Of a stretch of 64,000 nt of DNA, positions 1-10,459 are shown in pieces. The DNA is from Bradymonas sediminis (GTDB lineage: Bacteria; Myxococcota_A; Bradymonadia; Bradymonadales; Bradymonadaceae). Made by a program: the position numbers and the translations under genes. Within the stretch, counting starts at the first letter, position 1. Every line of letters begins with the position of its first letter. The stretch covers positions 2,643,804 through 2,707,803 of the forward strand of contig NZ_CP030032.1 in the NCBI RefSeq assembly GCF_003258315.1, given 5' to 3'. The notes below the pieces were generated by a model. That model made no database searches and was not told the origin of the DNA. It worked only from the letters and a program-made list of their open reading frames with translations.

Positions 1-1281
1 GAGCATATCACCTGGATGCCCTCCATTCAGGCGACGACCCTTCTGTCGGTGACCCCCGATAACGCCAGCCCGGACGCGTTTGACCGCAATATCGACCAAT
101 ACCTTGACCTCGACGTCGGGCCTTTTGTGCGCCAGGACCTCAGCATCACGGTGCCGGTCTACACCTTCGGCAAGACCAAGGCGGCGGCCGCGCTGGCCAA
201 ACTTCAGATCGCCAATACCGACCTTGAATTGGAGAACGCGCGGCTCGAATCGGTCGTGCAGACCCAGCGCGCCTACTGGGGCGCGCGCCTGTCGCTGGCC
301 TACCAGGAGATGCTCGAAGAGGGCGCCGAGCTCATCGGCGAGCAGCTCGACATCATGCAGGAGAAACGCGACTTCGGTGAGGTCGACTTCGACATCAAAG
401 ACCTGCGAAAACTCCAGATTTTTAACGCCGAGATTAAAAGTCGTCTGGTCGACAATAATAAGCTCGGGGTGCTGGCCCGCGCGGGGCTGCATTTCCTCAC
501 CGATATCCCGCAGCCCACCGAGATTCAGCTCGAGCCCCTGCGCGACCTGAACTCCCCGCCCAAGCTGCAGCCGAGTGAGTATTATATCGAGCGCGCGCTC
601 GGGCATCGCCCGCAGCTCACCCAACTCGACGCCGCCGCCGAGGCGCGCCGCCAACAGGCCGAGCTGGCGACCTCGGAGTGGTACCCGGATATCTTCGCCG
701 CCCTGCGCTTCGGGTTTAGCTGGTCGACGGCCGACACCGCCTTCCAGGAGATCTGCACGGCGCCGTCGCTCGACGCCGCCAGTGGGTGCGAATTCCCGCG
801 GGATCAGGCGCGTATTGACGGCCAGCCGCTCTTCGCGCGCCCCTACGGCGACCCCTTAAATAGCCTCTCCCTGCAGGTCGGCGTCGGGCTTCGCTGGAAG
901 ATCGAACCCTTCCAACTCTACGCCAAATCCAAGAAGGCCCAGGCCCAGGTCCAGGTCGTCGAGGCCCAGCGCGAGCGCGCGCGAAAAGCCGTGGCCTTCG
1001 AGATCCGCACGCTCTACCAGAAGGCCGCCGATGAGCTCGAAAAGCTCGGGATTAACGAGGGCCGCCTCAAGGCCGCGGAGCGCTGGAGAAATCAATTCGG
1101 CATCTCGAACCAGACCGCCGGCGCCGACCTCAAGGACGCCGTCGACCCGCTGAAGGCCTATTTCGAAGCCCGCGCCCAATACCTGCAGACCATCTATGAT
1201 TATCAGATCGCGCGCGCCGAGCTCGCGCGGGCGGTCGGCGCGCGCGGACTCACCGACGACGGCGAAGTCGTTGACGAATAA
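1..1281 (+). CDS. TolC-family outer membrane efflux protein (5' partial)
   Basis: The frame is open to the left edge (E-H-I-T-W before the first Met at 16), so the true start lies outside the window. The protein has the long amphipathic helices and quasi-repeat typical of the OEP/TolC family: an Ala/Gln/Glu-rich helical region at about residues 55-130, a GHRPQL segment near 200 that begins the second helical repeat, and a second long helix at about 305-400. TolC proteins form trimeric outer-membrane channels joined to a periplasmic tunnel. A MlaC-like gene follows on the same strand 99 bp downstream, suggesting an export or lipid-transport operon whose inner-membrane parts lie upstream. The family call is firm; the substrate is unknown. 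Confidence 0.85.
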   Translation, partial: EHITWMPSIQATTLLSVTPDNASPDAFDRNIDQYLDLDVGPFVRQDLSITVPVYTFGKTKAAAALAKLQIANTDLELENARLESVVQTQRAYWGARLSLAYQEMLEEGAELIGEQLDIMQEKRDFGEVDFDIKDLRKLQIFNAEIKSRLVDNNKLGVLARAGLHFLTDIPQPTEIQLEPLRDLNSPPKLQPSEYYIERALGHRPQLTQLDAAAEARRQQAELATSEWYPDIFAALRFGFSWSTADTAFQEICTAPSLDAASGCEFPRDQARIDGQPLFARPYGDPLNSLSLQVGVGLRWKIEPFQLYAKSKKAQAQVQVVEAQRERARKAVAFEIRTLYQKAADELEKLGINEGRLKAAERWRNQFGISNQTAGADLKDAVDPLKAYFEARAQYLQTIYDYQIARAELARAVGARGLTDDGEVVDE

Positions 1282-1380
1282 AATGAATGAAATCCCCAGT
1301 CGCGCGTCTATCTTATCGACGAACGTATCCGGTCGGGCTCCGAGCGGAGCCTGATTGCCGAACTCATTGGAGAATAAAAT

Positions 1381-2004
1381 ATGTCCCATCCTATCCGAAC
1401 GACTCTCGCCGCGCTGACCTTAAGCTGCGCGGTTCTCTTCGCCGCCCTGCCCGCGTATGCCGGGTCGTCCACCGACTTCATCAAAAAGACCTCCACCGAG
1501 GTCACCACCCTGCTGCAAAAGAAGGACTCCAAGACGCGCCAGGAGCAGTTCACCGCCAAGCTCAACGCGACCGTCGACTTCCGTGAGCTCGCCTCCCGCG
1601 CGCTCGATGAGTATTGGAGCGAGCAGTCGCCCGAAGAGCAACAAAAATTCCTGGACCTGCTCCAGCAATTGCTCGAGGCCAACTACCGCGACAAGCTCGC
1701 CGCCCAGCAGATGGGCAAAGACTATAGCATTGACTATACCGACGAGCGTGAGCGCGACGATATGGCCATCGTAAAGACGGTCATCAAGAGCAAAGATCGC
1801 GCCAAGCCGGTCAACTATAAGATGGTCAAAAAGGACGGGAATTGGGTGGTCTATGACGTCGTCATCGACGATATCAGCCTCGTGGAGACCTATCGCGACG
1901 CGTACACCCAGATCATCAAGAAGGAAGGCTGGGACTCGCTGATTAAGCGCATGGAAAAGAAGGTCGCCCAGCTTGAGAAGGCCAAGGCCGCCCCGAAGAA
2001 ATAA
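1381..2004 (+). CDS. mlaC: MlaC-like periplasmic phospholipid-binding protein (Ttg2D family)
   Basis: The 207-residue protein has a clear signal peptide (cleavage near AYA|G, about residue 27) and then one MlaC/Ttg2D domain at about 35-190, with family-like segments FRELASRAL and the C-terminal GNWVVYDVVIDDISLVETY. MlaC proteins ferry phospholipids between the outer membrane and the MlaFEDB ABC transporter. The ATG is preceded by TTGGAGAATAAAAT, a good ribosome-binding site. A 6-bp GC hairpin (GGCTCC/GGAGCC, 1336-1351) sits in the 99-bp gap after the TolC gene; it could modulate expression but has no T-tract. The pairing with TolC suggests that the permease, ATPase and MCE genes lie upstream of the window (inference). 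Confidence 0.85.
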   Translation: MSHPIRTTLAALTLSCAVLFAALPAYAGSSTDFIKKTSTEVTTLLQKKDSKTRQEQFTAKLNATVDFRELASRALDEYWSEQSPEEQQKFLDLLQQLLEANYRDKLAAQQMGKDYSIDYTDERERDDMAIVKTVIKSKDRAKPVNYKMVKKDGNWVVYDVVIDDISLVETYRDAYTQIIKKEGWDSLIKRMEKKVAQLEKAKAAPKK

Positions 2005-2016
2005 GGCGCCGCCCGC

Positions 2017-3360
2017 TCAGGGCGCGTAGGGCTTGAAGTCGACCTTCTTCTTTTTGAGGGTCGCTTCAAGCTTTTCTATTTCTTGGAGCGCCTCGGCGTC
2101 GCTGGGGCTCAAGGAGAGCGCGCGCGACAGGCTATAATGGGCCTTCGCCAACTCTTCGGAGGTCGCCCGCTTATTCTTCATCGTGCGGCTAGCCTCATTC
2201 TTGAGGTTATACACCAGGGTCTTCTCGACGTGGGCGAGGATGGATTTGGAGCGCTCGTGGGCCACGGTGCCCTCGGCGATATCGAGCAGAATGCTGCGCG
2301 CCTGCTCGTGGCGCCCCTGGGCGCTGAACTCCTCGCCCTGGCGCAGAAGCTCAGCGGCCTTCTGCTCGCGATAAGCACGGTCCTGGAGTTCCTGGGCTTC
2401 CTGGTTACCCGGGGCCAAGGCCAGGGCCTCGTTGGCAAATGACAGCGCCCCGGGCCACTCGTGGCGCCGAAGATTATCGTTGCCCGCGCGCAACGCCGCG
2501 GCGACCCGCCCCTCGACTGAATCCGGCGCCACCGCGTTGACCTGCGATGTGGGCACGTCGTTGGGCTGCATGACGAAATAAATCACCGATGCGGCGACGA
2601 CCACGCCCACGCCGAGCGCGAGGTACGCCAGCATATTATTCGCGCTATTTCCGCTGCGCGCCGCGACCTTCTGGGGCGCATAGGCCGCCACATTCACAAT
2701 CTCGCCGCCCTCGGCGAATACGAATTGGATATCGCCAAACTCGACGACATCCGAGGGCTCAAGGGTCCGCGCCCCGCGCAGCGGCTTGCCGTTGAGGCGC
2801 GTGCCGTTGGAGCTCTCAAGGTCGACGACCGTATAGGAATTCCCCGAGCGAATGATCTTGGCGTGGCGCCGGCTGATGGAGGAGTCCGACAATAGGATGA
2901 AATTCTCGTCGGTGCGCCCGATGGTATTCTCAATCTCCGAGAGGCTAAACTCCTCGCCGGCAAAGGCGTCGTTGATGCGCACCAATTTATGGTGGTCGGA
3001 GCTATCGGAGATGAACAGCGTGTTCAACACGCTCTGGCTGGCGTCCTGCTGGGCCTTAAACTCGACATAGAGGTAGAAATCGCCGACCCGAATCTGGCTG
3101 GCGGTCCCCAAATCGCGCCGCTGAATCACGCGTTGGCCGTCGACAATCACCCCGTTGGCGCTGCCCATATCCTCGATAAAGCAGCGGCCGTTCTCAATAA
3201 AGATGCGGGCATGCTGGCGGCTTACGCTCGTGGAGGGCAATACAATATCGCATTCGTCCAACCGCCCGATCACGTAGGAGCCGTGATCAAAGGAAAACTG
3301 GTCGACAATCTGGGTATTGCTGTCTTCGACGGTCAGCGTGAACATGGTTTCAATACGCAC
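2017..3360 (-). CDS. Two-FHA-domain membrane protein with C-terminal TPR-like region
   Basis: Two forkhead-associated domains are visible: residues about 25-105 (YVIGRLDECDIVLP, SVSRQHARI) and about 135-215 (NTIGRTDENFILL, SISRRHAKI, SSNGTRLNG). Both keep the GR, SxxH and NG residues used for phosphothreonine binding. A single membrane span follows at about 243-267, then a Glu/Ala/Leu-rich helical region that looks like TPR-type repeats. The product should hold cytoplasmic phosphopeptide readers on a membrane anchor with a helical extracytoplasmic part. It lies 48 bp downstream of the FHA-CpaF gene on the same strand, so co-transcription is likely. The start is GTG at 3360 or ATG at 3345; neither has a strong Shine-Dalgarno. 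Its stop codon sits in a small hairpin loop (2010-2025). Confidence 0.8.
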   Translation of the reverse strand: MRIETMFTLTVEDSNTQIVDQFSFDHGSYVIGRLDECDIVLPSTSVSRQHARIFIENGRCFIEDMGSANGVIVDGQRVIQRRDLGTASQIRVGDFYLYVEFKAQQDASQSVLNTLFISDSSDHHKLVRINDAFAGEEFSLSEIENTIGRTDENFILLSDSSISRRHAKIIRSGNSYTVVDLESSNGTRLNGKPLRGARTLEPSDVVEFGDIQFVFAEGGEIVNVAAYAPQKVAARSGNSANNMLAYLALGVGVVVAASVIYFVMQPNDVPTSQVNAVAPDSVEGRVAAALRAGNDNLRRHEWPGALSFANEALALAPGNQEAQELQDRAYREQKAAELLRQGEEFSAQGRHEQARSILLDIAEGTVAHERSKSILAHVEKTLVYNLKNEASRTMKNKRATSEELAKAHYSLSRALSLSPSDAEALQEIEKLEATLKKKKVDFKPYAP

Positions 3361-3408
3361 TAATCAGGGGTTTAATACCACAAACTTCTGCACTCGGGCG
3401 CAACCCGA

Positions 3409-5556
3409 TCAATCCCGGAAGATATCGAAATCGACGTCAACTCCGGCATCCCTCAAGTCTTCGTAGAACAGCGGGATGTAGCCGGTGGGATGAAATTGCT
3501 CCTCGTTGCCGTCCACGCGGTGGTAGAAGACATCGTTGAGGCGGAACGCGTCGAGGTCGACCCCCTGCAGTTCGCTGATCTGGCGCACGCGAAAGCCCAT
3601 GTCATCGCTGCGGTTGAGCACCACGACGAAGTCGATGCCGCGCGCGATCTGCTCGCGCAGCCCGCGCGGGTTGCTCGCCGGGTTATCGAGCAAGCACAGG
3701 CTCTCGATGCGCTCAAGCGCGCTGGCCGCGCTGATGCCGTGGGCGGTCACCATGCTGCCCTCGGTTCCGCTGGCCGCCGACGACACCCACTCGTAGGCCT
3801 CTTCGCCGACGCATTCGTCGAGCAAAATGCGCTGCGGGTCCATCGCCACTGCGGTGCGCACCAGGGTCTTAAGACCGTAGCCGACCGCGGGGTTTGCCTC
3901 CAGTCGCACCACCGAATCCTGGGGCAACTGCAGATGCGCCGACTCTTCGATAGTGATAACGCGCGTGCCCGGCGCGATATGCGCGGCCATCGCGCCGAGC
4001 AAGGTCGTCTTGCCGGCCCCCGCAGGGCCAGCGATCAACACGGATCGCCCTGCCCGCACGAGGTGCTCCAAGAAGTCACGGATGCCCGGGGAGAAGACGT
4101 TGCGCTCCAGCAGGTCATCCAGGCTCAGGTGAGCAACCGGCGGTTTGCGCACCGTAATGGCGGGTCCGTCGACCGCGATCGGCGGCATGACCACGTGAGC
4201 GCGGGTGCCATCGCCGAAGCGAATTTCGTCGGTAAAGGTCACCGGCTCCCGGGTCCCCAGCAGGCGGAACGCGGCGAGCATCAAAAAGCTGGGGTGACTG
4301 AAGGCGCGCTCGGCGACGCTCAGCGTGCCGTTTTTCCGAACCAGGATACGGTCGGCGCGTTGGATATAAATATCCTGAACTTCCGGGTCATCGAGATATT
4401 GGTCAAGCACGCCCAGGCCCACACATTCGTGGGTCATCAGGTCGACAAGCGCCTCGCGGTCGACCGAAGGCGCGACCACGTCGACCGCGGCGCTGACCTC
4501 TTTCTTAAAGCTGTCGAAGACGTCGGACTCCGGCGGGTATTCAAGGACCATTTCGTCGAGCGAGACGGACTCCAGCAGCACCCGCGCGACGTCGTGCTGC
4601 GCGGCGTGGAAGTCCTCGTCAAACTCGGATTGAATCGACTGCGGCGGAATCGTGGGCCGATGCGCGGCGCGCTCTCCGGAGTCCCCGCCGAGGCGACCGG
4701 CGGGCAATCCCGCCCGCGGTCCCGCGATCGGTGCGTTCGGCGGTGCCGGGCGGCCCGCCAACACCGCGTCCATGGAGCGACCGGGCGATGAGATCGCCTC
4801 GTGCTCGACGGGCGGAGCCGCGCCGAAGCCGCCGGAGTCGCGCCGAGACGGCGCCGCGCCAAAGCCACCCGATTCGCTCAGGGGCGGCGCCGGCGGCACC
4901 GGACTGGGGCCGCTGGGGCGGCGGCGAGGAGCCGGTCCGGGCCCAGGCGCGACAGCGGGCGCGGGCGTCTTGGACTCCTCATCGAACTCCCCAGTCGCCG
5001 CGCCATACCCGCCAGAGTCGCGCATCACCGCAGACTCACGGATCGTATTGCGGCTGGGTCGATGCCCCGGACCGTCGGTGTCCCCGCCGAAGAGGTCGTC
5101 GACCGAGCCGGCGAACCCGGACGGCCCGTCCAGGCTCGGCGCCATCGGCGCGACCGGCGGCGCGGGCGGGCGTGGGCCACCCGGCGCCATGCCCGGCCCC
5201 GAGAAGTCGGCGTCGGAGATATTCGCGTTTTGCTGCGGCGGCATCGGCGGCCCCGCCTGCCCCGCAACTTTAGCCTGCACCTGGAGAATAAAGTCCCCGA
5301 TATAGATCTTATCGGTCTCACTCAGCGGTTGCTCGCCGGCGACCTTGCGGCCGTTGACGTAGGTGCCGTTGGTGCTGTTCATATCCGAGATGAAGAGCTG
5401 CCCATCCAACACCGATATACGTGAGTGCTTTTTGGAGACATTTCCTTTGGGCAACACGATGTCGTTGCCCTTCATTCGGCCGATGGTGATCGCTGCAGTG
5501 CTAAAATCATATTGGGACTGCTGCCCACCTTTTTCGCTTATCGTTACGATCATCAT
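3409..5556 (-). CDS. FHA-CpaF fusion: phosphopeptide-binding secretion-type ATPase
   Basis: Residues about 1-100 form an FHA domain (ITIGRMKGNDIVLP, NVSKKHSRI, NSTNGTYVNG). A long Pro/Gly/Ala-rich linker (about 105-325) follows, then a CpaF/TadA-type ATPase (about 335-650) with Walker A GPAGAGKTT, a Walker-B-like RILLDE and the TEGSMVTAH segment matching the His box of type II/IV secretion ATPases. CpaF enzymes power Tad pilus or secretion machines, but no tadB/C, pilin or secretin gene is present here. The start is supported by GAGGAG seven bases before the second of two ATGs. The FHA head, a neighbouring FHA protein and a divergent Ser/Thr kinase suggest phospho-regulated ATPase activity (inference). 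Confidence 0.85.
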   Translation of the reverse strand: MMIVTISEKGGQQSQYDFSTAAITIGRMKGNDIVLPKGNVSKKHSRISVLDGQLFISDMNSTNGTYVNGRKVAGEQPLSETDKIYIGDFILQVQAKVAGQAGPPMPPQQNANISDADFSGPGMAPGGPRPPAPPVAPMAPSLDGPSGFAGSVDDLFGGDTDGPGHRPSRNTIRESAVMRDSGGYGAATGEFDEESKTPAPAVAPGPGPAPRRRPSGPSPVPPAPPLSESGGFGAAPSRRDSGGFGAAPPVEHEAISSPGRSMDAVLAGRPAPPNAPIAGPRAGLPAGRLGGDSGERAAHRPTIPPQSIQSEFDEDFHAAQHDVARVLLESVSLDEMVLEYPPESDVFDSFKKEVSAAVDVVAPSVDREALVDLMTHECVGLGVLDQYLDDPEVQDIYIQRADRILVRKNGTLSVAERAFSHPSFLMLAAFRLLGTREPVTFTDEIRFGDGTRAHVVMPPIAVDGPAITVRKPPVAHLSLDDLLERNVFSPGIRDFLEHLVRAGRSVLIAGPAGAGKTTLLGAMAAHIAPGTRVITIEESAHLQLPQDSVVRLEANPAVGYGLKTLVRTAVAMDPQRILLDECVGEEAYEWVSSAASGTEGSMVTAHGISAASALERIESLCLLDNPASNPRGLREQIARGIDFVVVLNRSDDMGFRVRQISELQGVDLDAFRLNDVFYHRVDGNEEQFHPTGYIPLFYEDLRDAGVDVDFDIFRD

Positions 5557-5649
5557 GAAGGAAGGTTCTCCTCAAAAGACATAAATCGTACCATCGGGTG
5601 GCCTAAAAGCGGCCGGATGGTAGAAATAGATGGGCCATCGACTTTAATT

Positions 5650-5663
5650 GTGAGTCAACTCAC
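5650..5663. promoter_or_regulatory. Operator-like palindrome GTGAGT-CA-ACTCAC
   Basis: Perfect 6-bp inverted arms separated by two bases, in the divergent intergenic region about 95 bp upstream of the FHA-CpaF start. The size and symmetry suit a dimeric DNA-binding regulator. No regulator gene is adjacent, so the binder is unknown. Confidence 0.4.
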
Positions 5664-5761
5664 TGTACAAGGCGGGATGGTTGCATCGGCATCAATTTCT
5701 GTCAAGAAACGCCTCCAAACTTTAAGGGCTCAGGGCTGGCGCGCGGGCGGGGCGTGCAGGA

Positions 5762-5790
5762 TTGCCAAGAGCGCCCCGACCCGTGACAAT
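5762..5790 (+). promoter_or_regulatory. Possible sigma-70-like promoter for the zinc-ribbon kinase
   Basis: TTGCCA (-35, five of six consensus bases), a 17-bp spacer and GACAAT (-10, four of six), about 115 bp upstream of the kinase start. The match is only moderate. Confidence 0.3.
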
Positions 5791-5907
5791 CAGGTCGCGA
5801 AACGTTGCTTATTTGAAAAGACGCTCCATCGTGGCAAACTTAGCCGGTGGGCATTTCCACCCGTGGCAACCGAGTTTGCGACGCACGCGCTGTAATGAGA
5901 GTCAAAA

Positions 5908-8175
<2,268 letters not shown>

Positions 8176-8213
8176 GCGCGGGGCGCGCAAGACCAACGAG
8201 CGCATCACCAAAG

Positions 8214-8247
8214 AAAACGGCACGCCCCGATGGGACGTGCCGTTTTT
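8214..8247. terminator. Bidirectional intrinsic terminator
   Basis: Perfect 11-bp stem (AAAACGGCACG / CGTGCCGTTTT) around a short loop, with a T-tract on both strands. It sits between the convergent kinase gene and the secreted-protein gene at 8298-8861 and can serve both. Confidence 0.85.
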
Positions 8248-8297
8248 CGATCGCCTGCGGCCCGGTCATGGCCCAGCCAAATCAACCCGGGCCGAAC

Positions 8298-8861
8298 TTA
8301 TTCGAAGTCCACGACGCCGGAGTCCTGGGCCTTCTTCTCGCCCTTTCGCCGCAGCACAAATTTGGTGCTGGCCAGGGGCTTTTGCCCGTACCCAAGGCTA
8401 AAGACCATCAGGTATTTGCGGTCGGGCGAAAACTTCGACGCCGAGAGTTCGGCGTGCCCCGCAAGAATCTTGTCGCTTCGGTCACTCGGATAAAACGCGA
8501 AGGTTTCGATATATTTTTGCGAGCCTTTCACGGTGATATCGTAATAGGTCACCGCCGCCTTGAGCGTGGAAACCGGCTTGGGCAAAAACGCCATATACTC
8601 AAACTCCCAGCTCTCGTCGCCCTGGGCCGTCAAGGTCTTGGTATTGACCTTCTTCATGTGGCGCACAAATTCGTTGTCACTCTTAAAGCGACTCGGAAAG
8701 CGCTCGGTGCTGATGATGATGTCTCCCTTGAATTTCTTCTCGGGCTTGACCGCCCAGGCCGTTTGAACGCTGGCGAATACAAACAACAGAAAAACCAGGC
8801 TTGAGACAACACGCACGCCGACACGCTTCGAATTCGCTCCAGGGGCAACTGAATCAATCAT
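8298..8861 (-). CDS. Secreted protein of unknown function
   Basis: I do not recognise this family. The 187-residue product has an N-terminal signal peptide ending near TAWA|V and a mature part of about 150 residues rich in beta-prone stretches and aromatic residues. The only cysteine-free, basic C-terminal section includes VLRRKGEKK. The ATG at 8861 is chosen over an upstream in-frame start (8891) because GGAG lies seven bases before it and the signal peptide then begins correctly. It stands alone between a terminator (8214-8247) and the divergent DUF3800 gene, with a plausible promoter at 8990-9018. Confidence 0.7.
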   Translation of the reverse strand: MIDSVAPGANSKRVGVRVVSSLVFLLFVFASVQTAWAVKPEKKFKGDIIISTERFPSRFKSDNEFVRHMKKVNTKTLTAQGDESWEFEYMAFLPKPVSTLKAAVTYYDITVKGSQKYIETFAFYPSDRSDKILAGHAELSASKFSPDRKYLMVFSLGYGQKPLASTKFVLRRKGEKKAQDSGVVDFE

Positions 8862-8989
8862 ATAATCTCCGAGGACGCGTTGCGGCCACACTCCACGCGC
8901 CAGGGAACCCTACAAAGCTCCAGGCAGGAATCAATGAGCCAAGCAACGACGAGATGAATGGAAGACGCGCTTTGTACGCGATAATGACA

Positions 8990-9018
8990 ACTTTAGCCTC
9001 CACGGGCATTTCTGCCAA
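8990..9018 (-). promoter_or_regulatory. Possible sigma-70-like promoter for the secreted protein at 8298-8861
   Basis: Reading the minus strand: TTGGCA (-35), 17-bp spacer, TAAAGT (-10). It would give a leader of about 120 nt before the ATG at 8861. Nothing else supports it. Confidence 0.33.
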
Positions 9019-9053
9019 CCCGTTTTTCATACAGACACGGGCAAAAGGAAATT

Positions 9054-9857
9054 ATGACGCAGAGAATAACCGTTTTTTGTGACGAAACCGGCGCTCATGA
9101 TTGCCGGTATTTTGGCTGGGGTTCAATCTGGTGCCCGAGCGAATCGGTGGATGAGCTGAACCAGACGCTGGATTATTTCTGCAGCAAATCCAACCAGAAA
9201 AACGAATTAAAATGGAGCCATACCGGCGACGGTGGGGCGCGAAACGAGGCCATTCGCTGGTTCTTTGAGACCCCCTGGCTCTGCTTCCAGTCGATGTGGG
9301 TGCGCCGCTCGACCCTGGGGCAGCTGACGCGCAAAAACTCCACCTTCGCCTATCGCAAGCTATTATACGCGATGCTCGGCGCACGCATGCACCAATTCGA
9401 CCAACTGCCCGGAGGACCGCGCGAATTCGAGGTGCGCGCCGACCAGGTTGATGGGCGCAATCCTGCCCGCACCCGCAAAGAGTTCCACCTGCTCCAGGGG
9501 GTGTGCGCGGCTCAGTCGAAGAGCGAGCGCCAACTATTGATTGACTTTCAGCGCGTCGACAGCCGACAGCACCGCGGCATCCAGCTCGCGGACCTGCTGG
9601 TCGGCGCGATTCGCAGCTCCTGGGAGGGCATGCCCACCGGCACCAAGCGCGCGATCTGCACCACAATCTCGAACCACCTGGGCTGGCAAGACCTGCGCGC
9701 GACCACCGATAATAACCTGAAATTTCATATCTGGATGCCCCGGGATTTCGGCATCAAGTCCCGCGACCCACAACTGCGCGCCCTGGCGCTCACGGACCGC
9801 CACGGCGACCCGAGGCGCGTCTTCGGCGCGCCAAGCGACGAGACTATCGGTCTTTAA
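9054..9857 (+). CDS. DUF3800 family protein
   Basis: The 267-residue protein matches DUF3800: an N-terminal beta strand with CDETG (Asp10, Glu11), a central FxxxLxAM region, FEVRADQVDGR and the hallmark QLADLLVGAI near residue 180. The family is predicted to have an RNase H-like fold with acidic catalytic residues, and it is frequent in phages, plasmids and defence neighbourhoods; its biochemical role is not settled. The ATG follows AAAGGAAATT, a good ribosome-binding site. It stands alone here with no transposase, toxin or restriction partner. It is convergent with the YfcE-like gene. Confidence 0.82.
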   Translation: MTQRITVFCDETGAHDCRYFGWGSIWCPSESVDELNQTLDYFCSKSNQKNELKWSHTGDGGARNEAIRWFFETPWLCFQSMWVRRSTLGQLTRKNSTFAYRKLLYAMLGARMHQFDQLPGGPREFEVRADQVDGRNPARTRKEFHLLQGVCAAQSKSERQLLIDFQRVDSRQHRGIQLADLLVGAIRSSWEGMPTGTKRAICTTISNHLGWQDLRATTDNNLKFHIWMPRDFGIKSRDPQLRALALTDRHGDPRRVFGAPSDETIGL

Positions 9858-9909
9858 TGATGGGAGAGTTTGCGCAGGTGGGCCGCGGCGAGATGACGCG
9901 CCGCGCATT

Positions 9910-10431
9910 TCAGGGCTTCTTGAAACCCGCGACGCGTGAGCCCAGATGAATGCGCTCCATCTCGAGCTCACCGCTGTCTTCGTCAACATATAAAAAGAGC
10001 GCGAAGCACAGGTCATGAAAACCCACTCGCCCGCAGGCGCCCGGGTTCACCCATAAGGTCTCTTTGACTCGGCCGACCACGGGGATATGGCTGTGGCCGC
10101 AGATAAAGATATCGGGTTTATGCTCGGCGATAAGCCCGCGCGCGGCCATATTCGGGCTGCGCGGCGAGCCGGCGATATGGCGCAGGACGAATTTGCGCGG
10201 CCCCACCAAAAATACCAGCGTCTCAGGAAGAAAGCGCAGGTCGCCGCCGTCAATATTACCCTTGACGATCTTCAGCTCGGCGAGCGCCTCGAGCTGGTCG
10301 ATAACCTCCTGGTTGCCGATGTCACCGGCATGAATCAGCAGGTCTACCTGCTTGTCCTGGAAGAGCTCGACCAGCTCGGGGTCGAGCCAGCCGTGGGTAT
10401 CTGACAAAATGCCTATCTTAATCTTAGCCAT
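9910..10431 (-). CDS. YfcE-family metallophosphodiesterase
   Basis: The 173-residue protein carries the calcineurin-like metal-binding motifs in order: SDTHG (D-x-H), HAGDIG (GD), KGNIDGG (GNxD), CGHSH (GHxH) and a final VNPGACG. This is the YfcE/MJ0936 group of small Mn/Zn phosphodiesterases, cytosolic and active on model phosphodiesters; the natural substrate is often unknown. The ATG follows TTAGGTCGCG. It lies 28 bp downstream of the 800-residue DNA-binding-domain protein on the same strand, so the two are probably co-transcribed, though no functional link is known. Confidence 0.88.
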   Translation of the reverse strand: MAKIKIGILSDTHGWLDPELVELFQDKQVDLLIHAGDIGNQEVIDQLEALAELKIVKGNIDGGDLRFLPETLVFLVGPRKFVLRHIAGSPRSPNMAARGLIAEHKPDIFICGHSHIPVVGRVKETLWVNPGACGRVGFHDLCFALFLYVDEDSGELEMERIHLGSRVAGFKKP

Positions 10432-10459
10432 CGCGACCTAATCGTACGAAGAAGCGAGA

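Larger units (their letters stand above)
5557..5907. other. 351-bp divergent intergenic region between FHA-CpaF and kinase genes
   Basis: No convincing coding sequence. It should hold the divergent promoters of the FHA-CpaF gene (minus) and the zinc-ribbon kinase (plus). A perfect operator-like palindrome lies at 5650-5663 and a possible plus-strand promoter at 5762-5790; both are listed separately. Base composition is less GC-rich than the flanking genes, as expected of a regulatory region. Confidence 0.6.

Noticed and set aside
3490-4791. Long plus-strand open frame opposite the FHA-CpaF gene
   Set aside because: It is an antisense shadow of a gene with clear domain motifs, caused by high GC and codon bias; its translation has no recognisable features.
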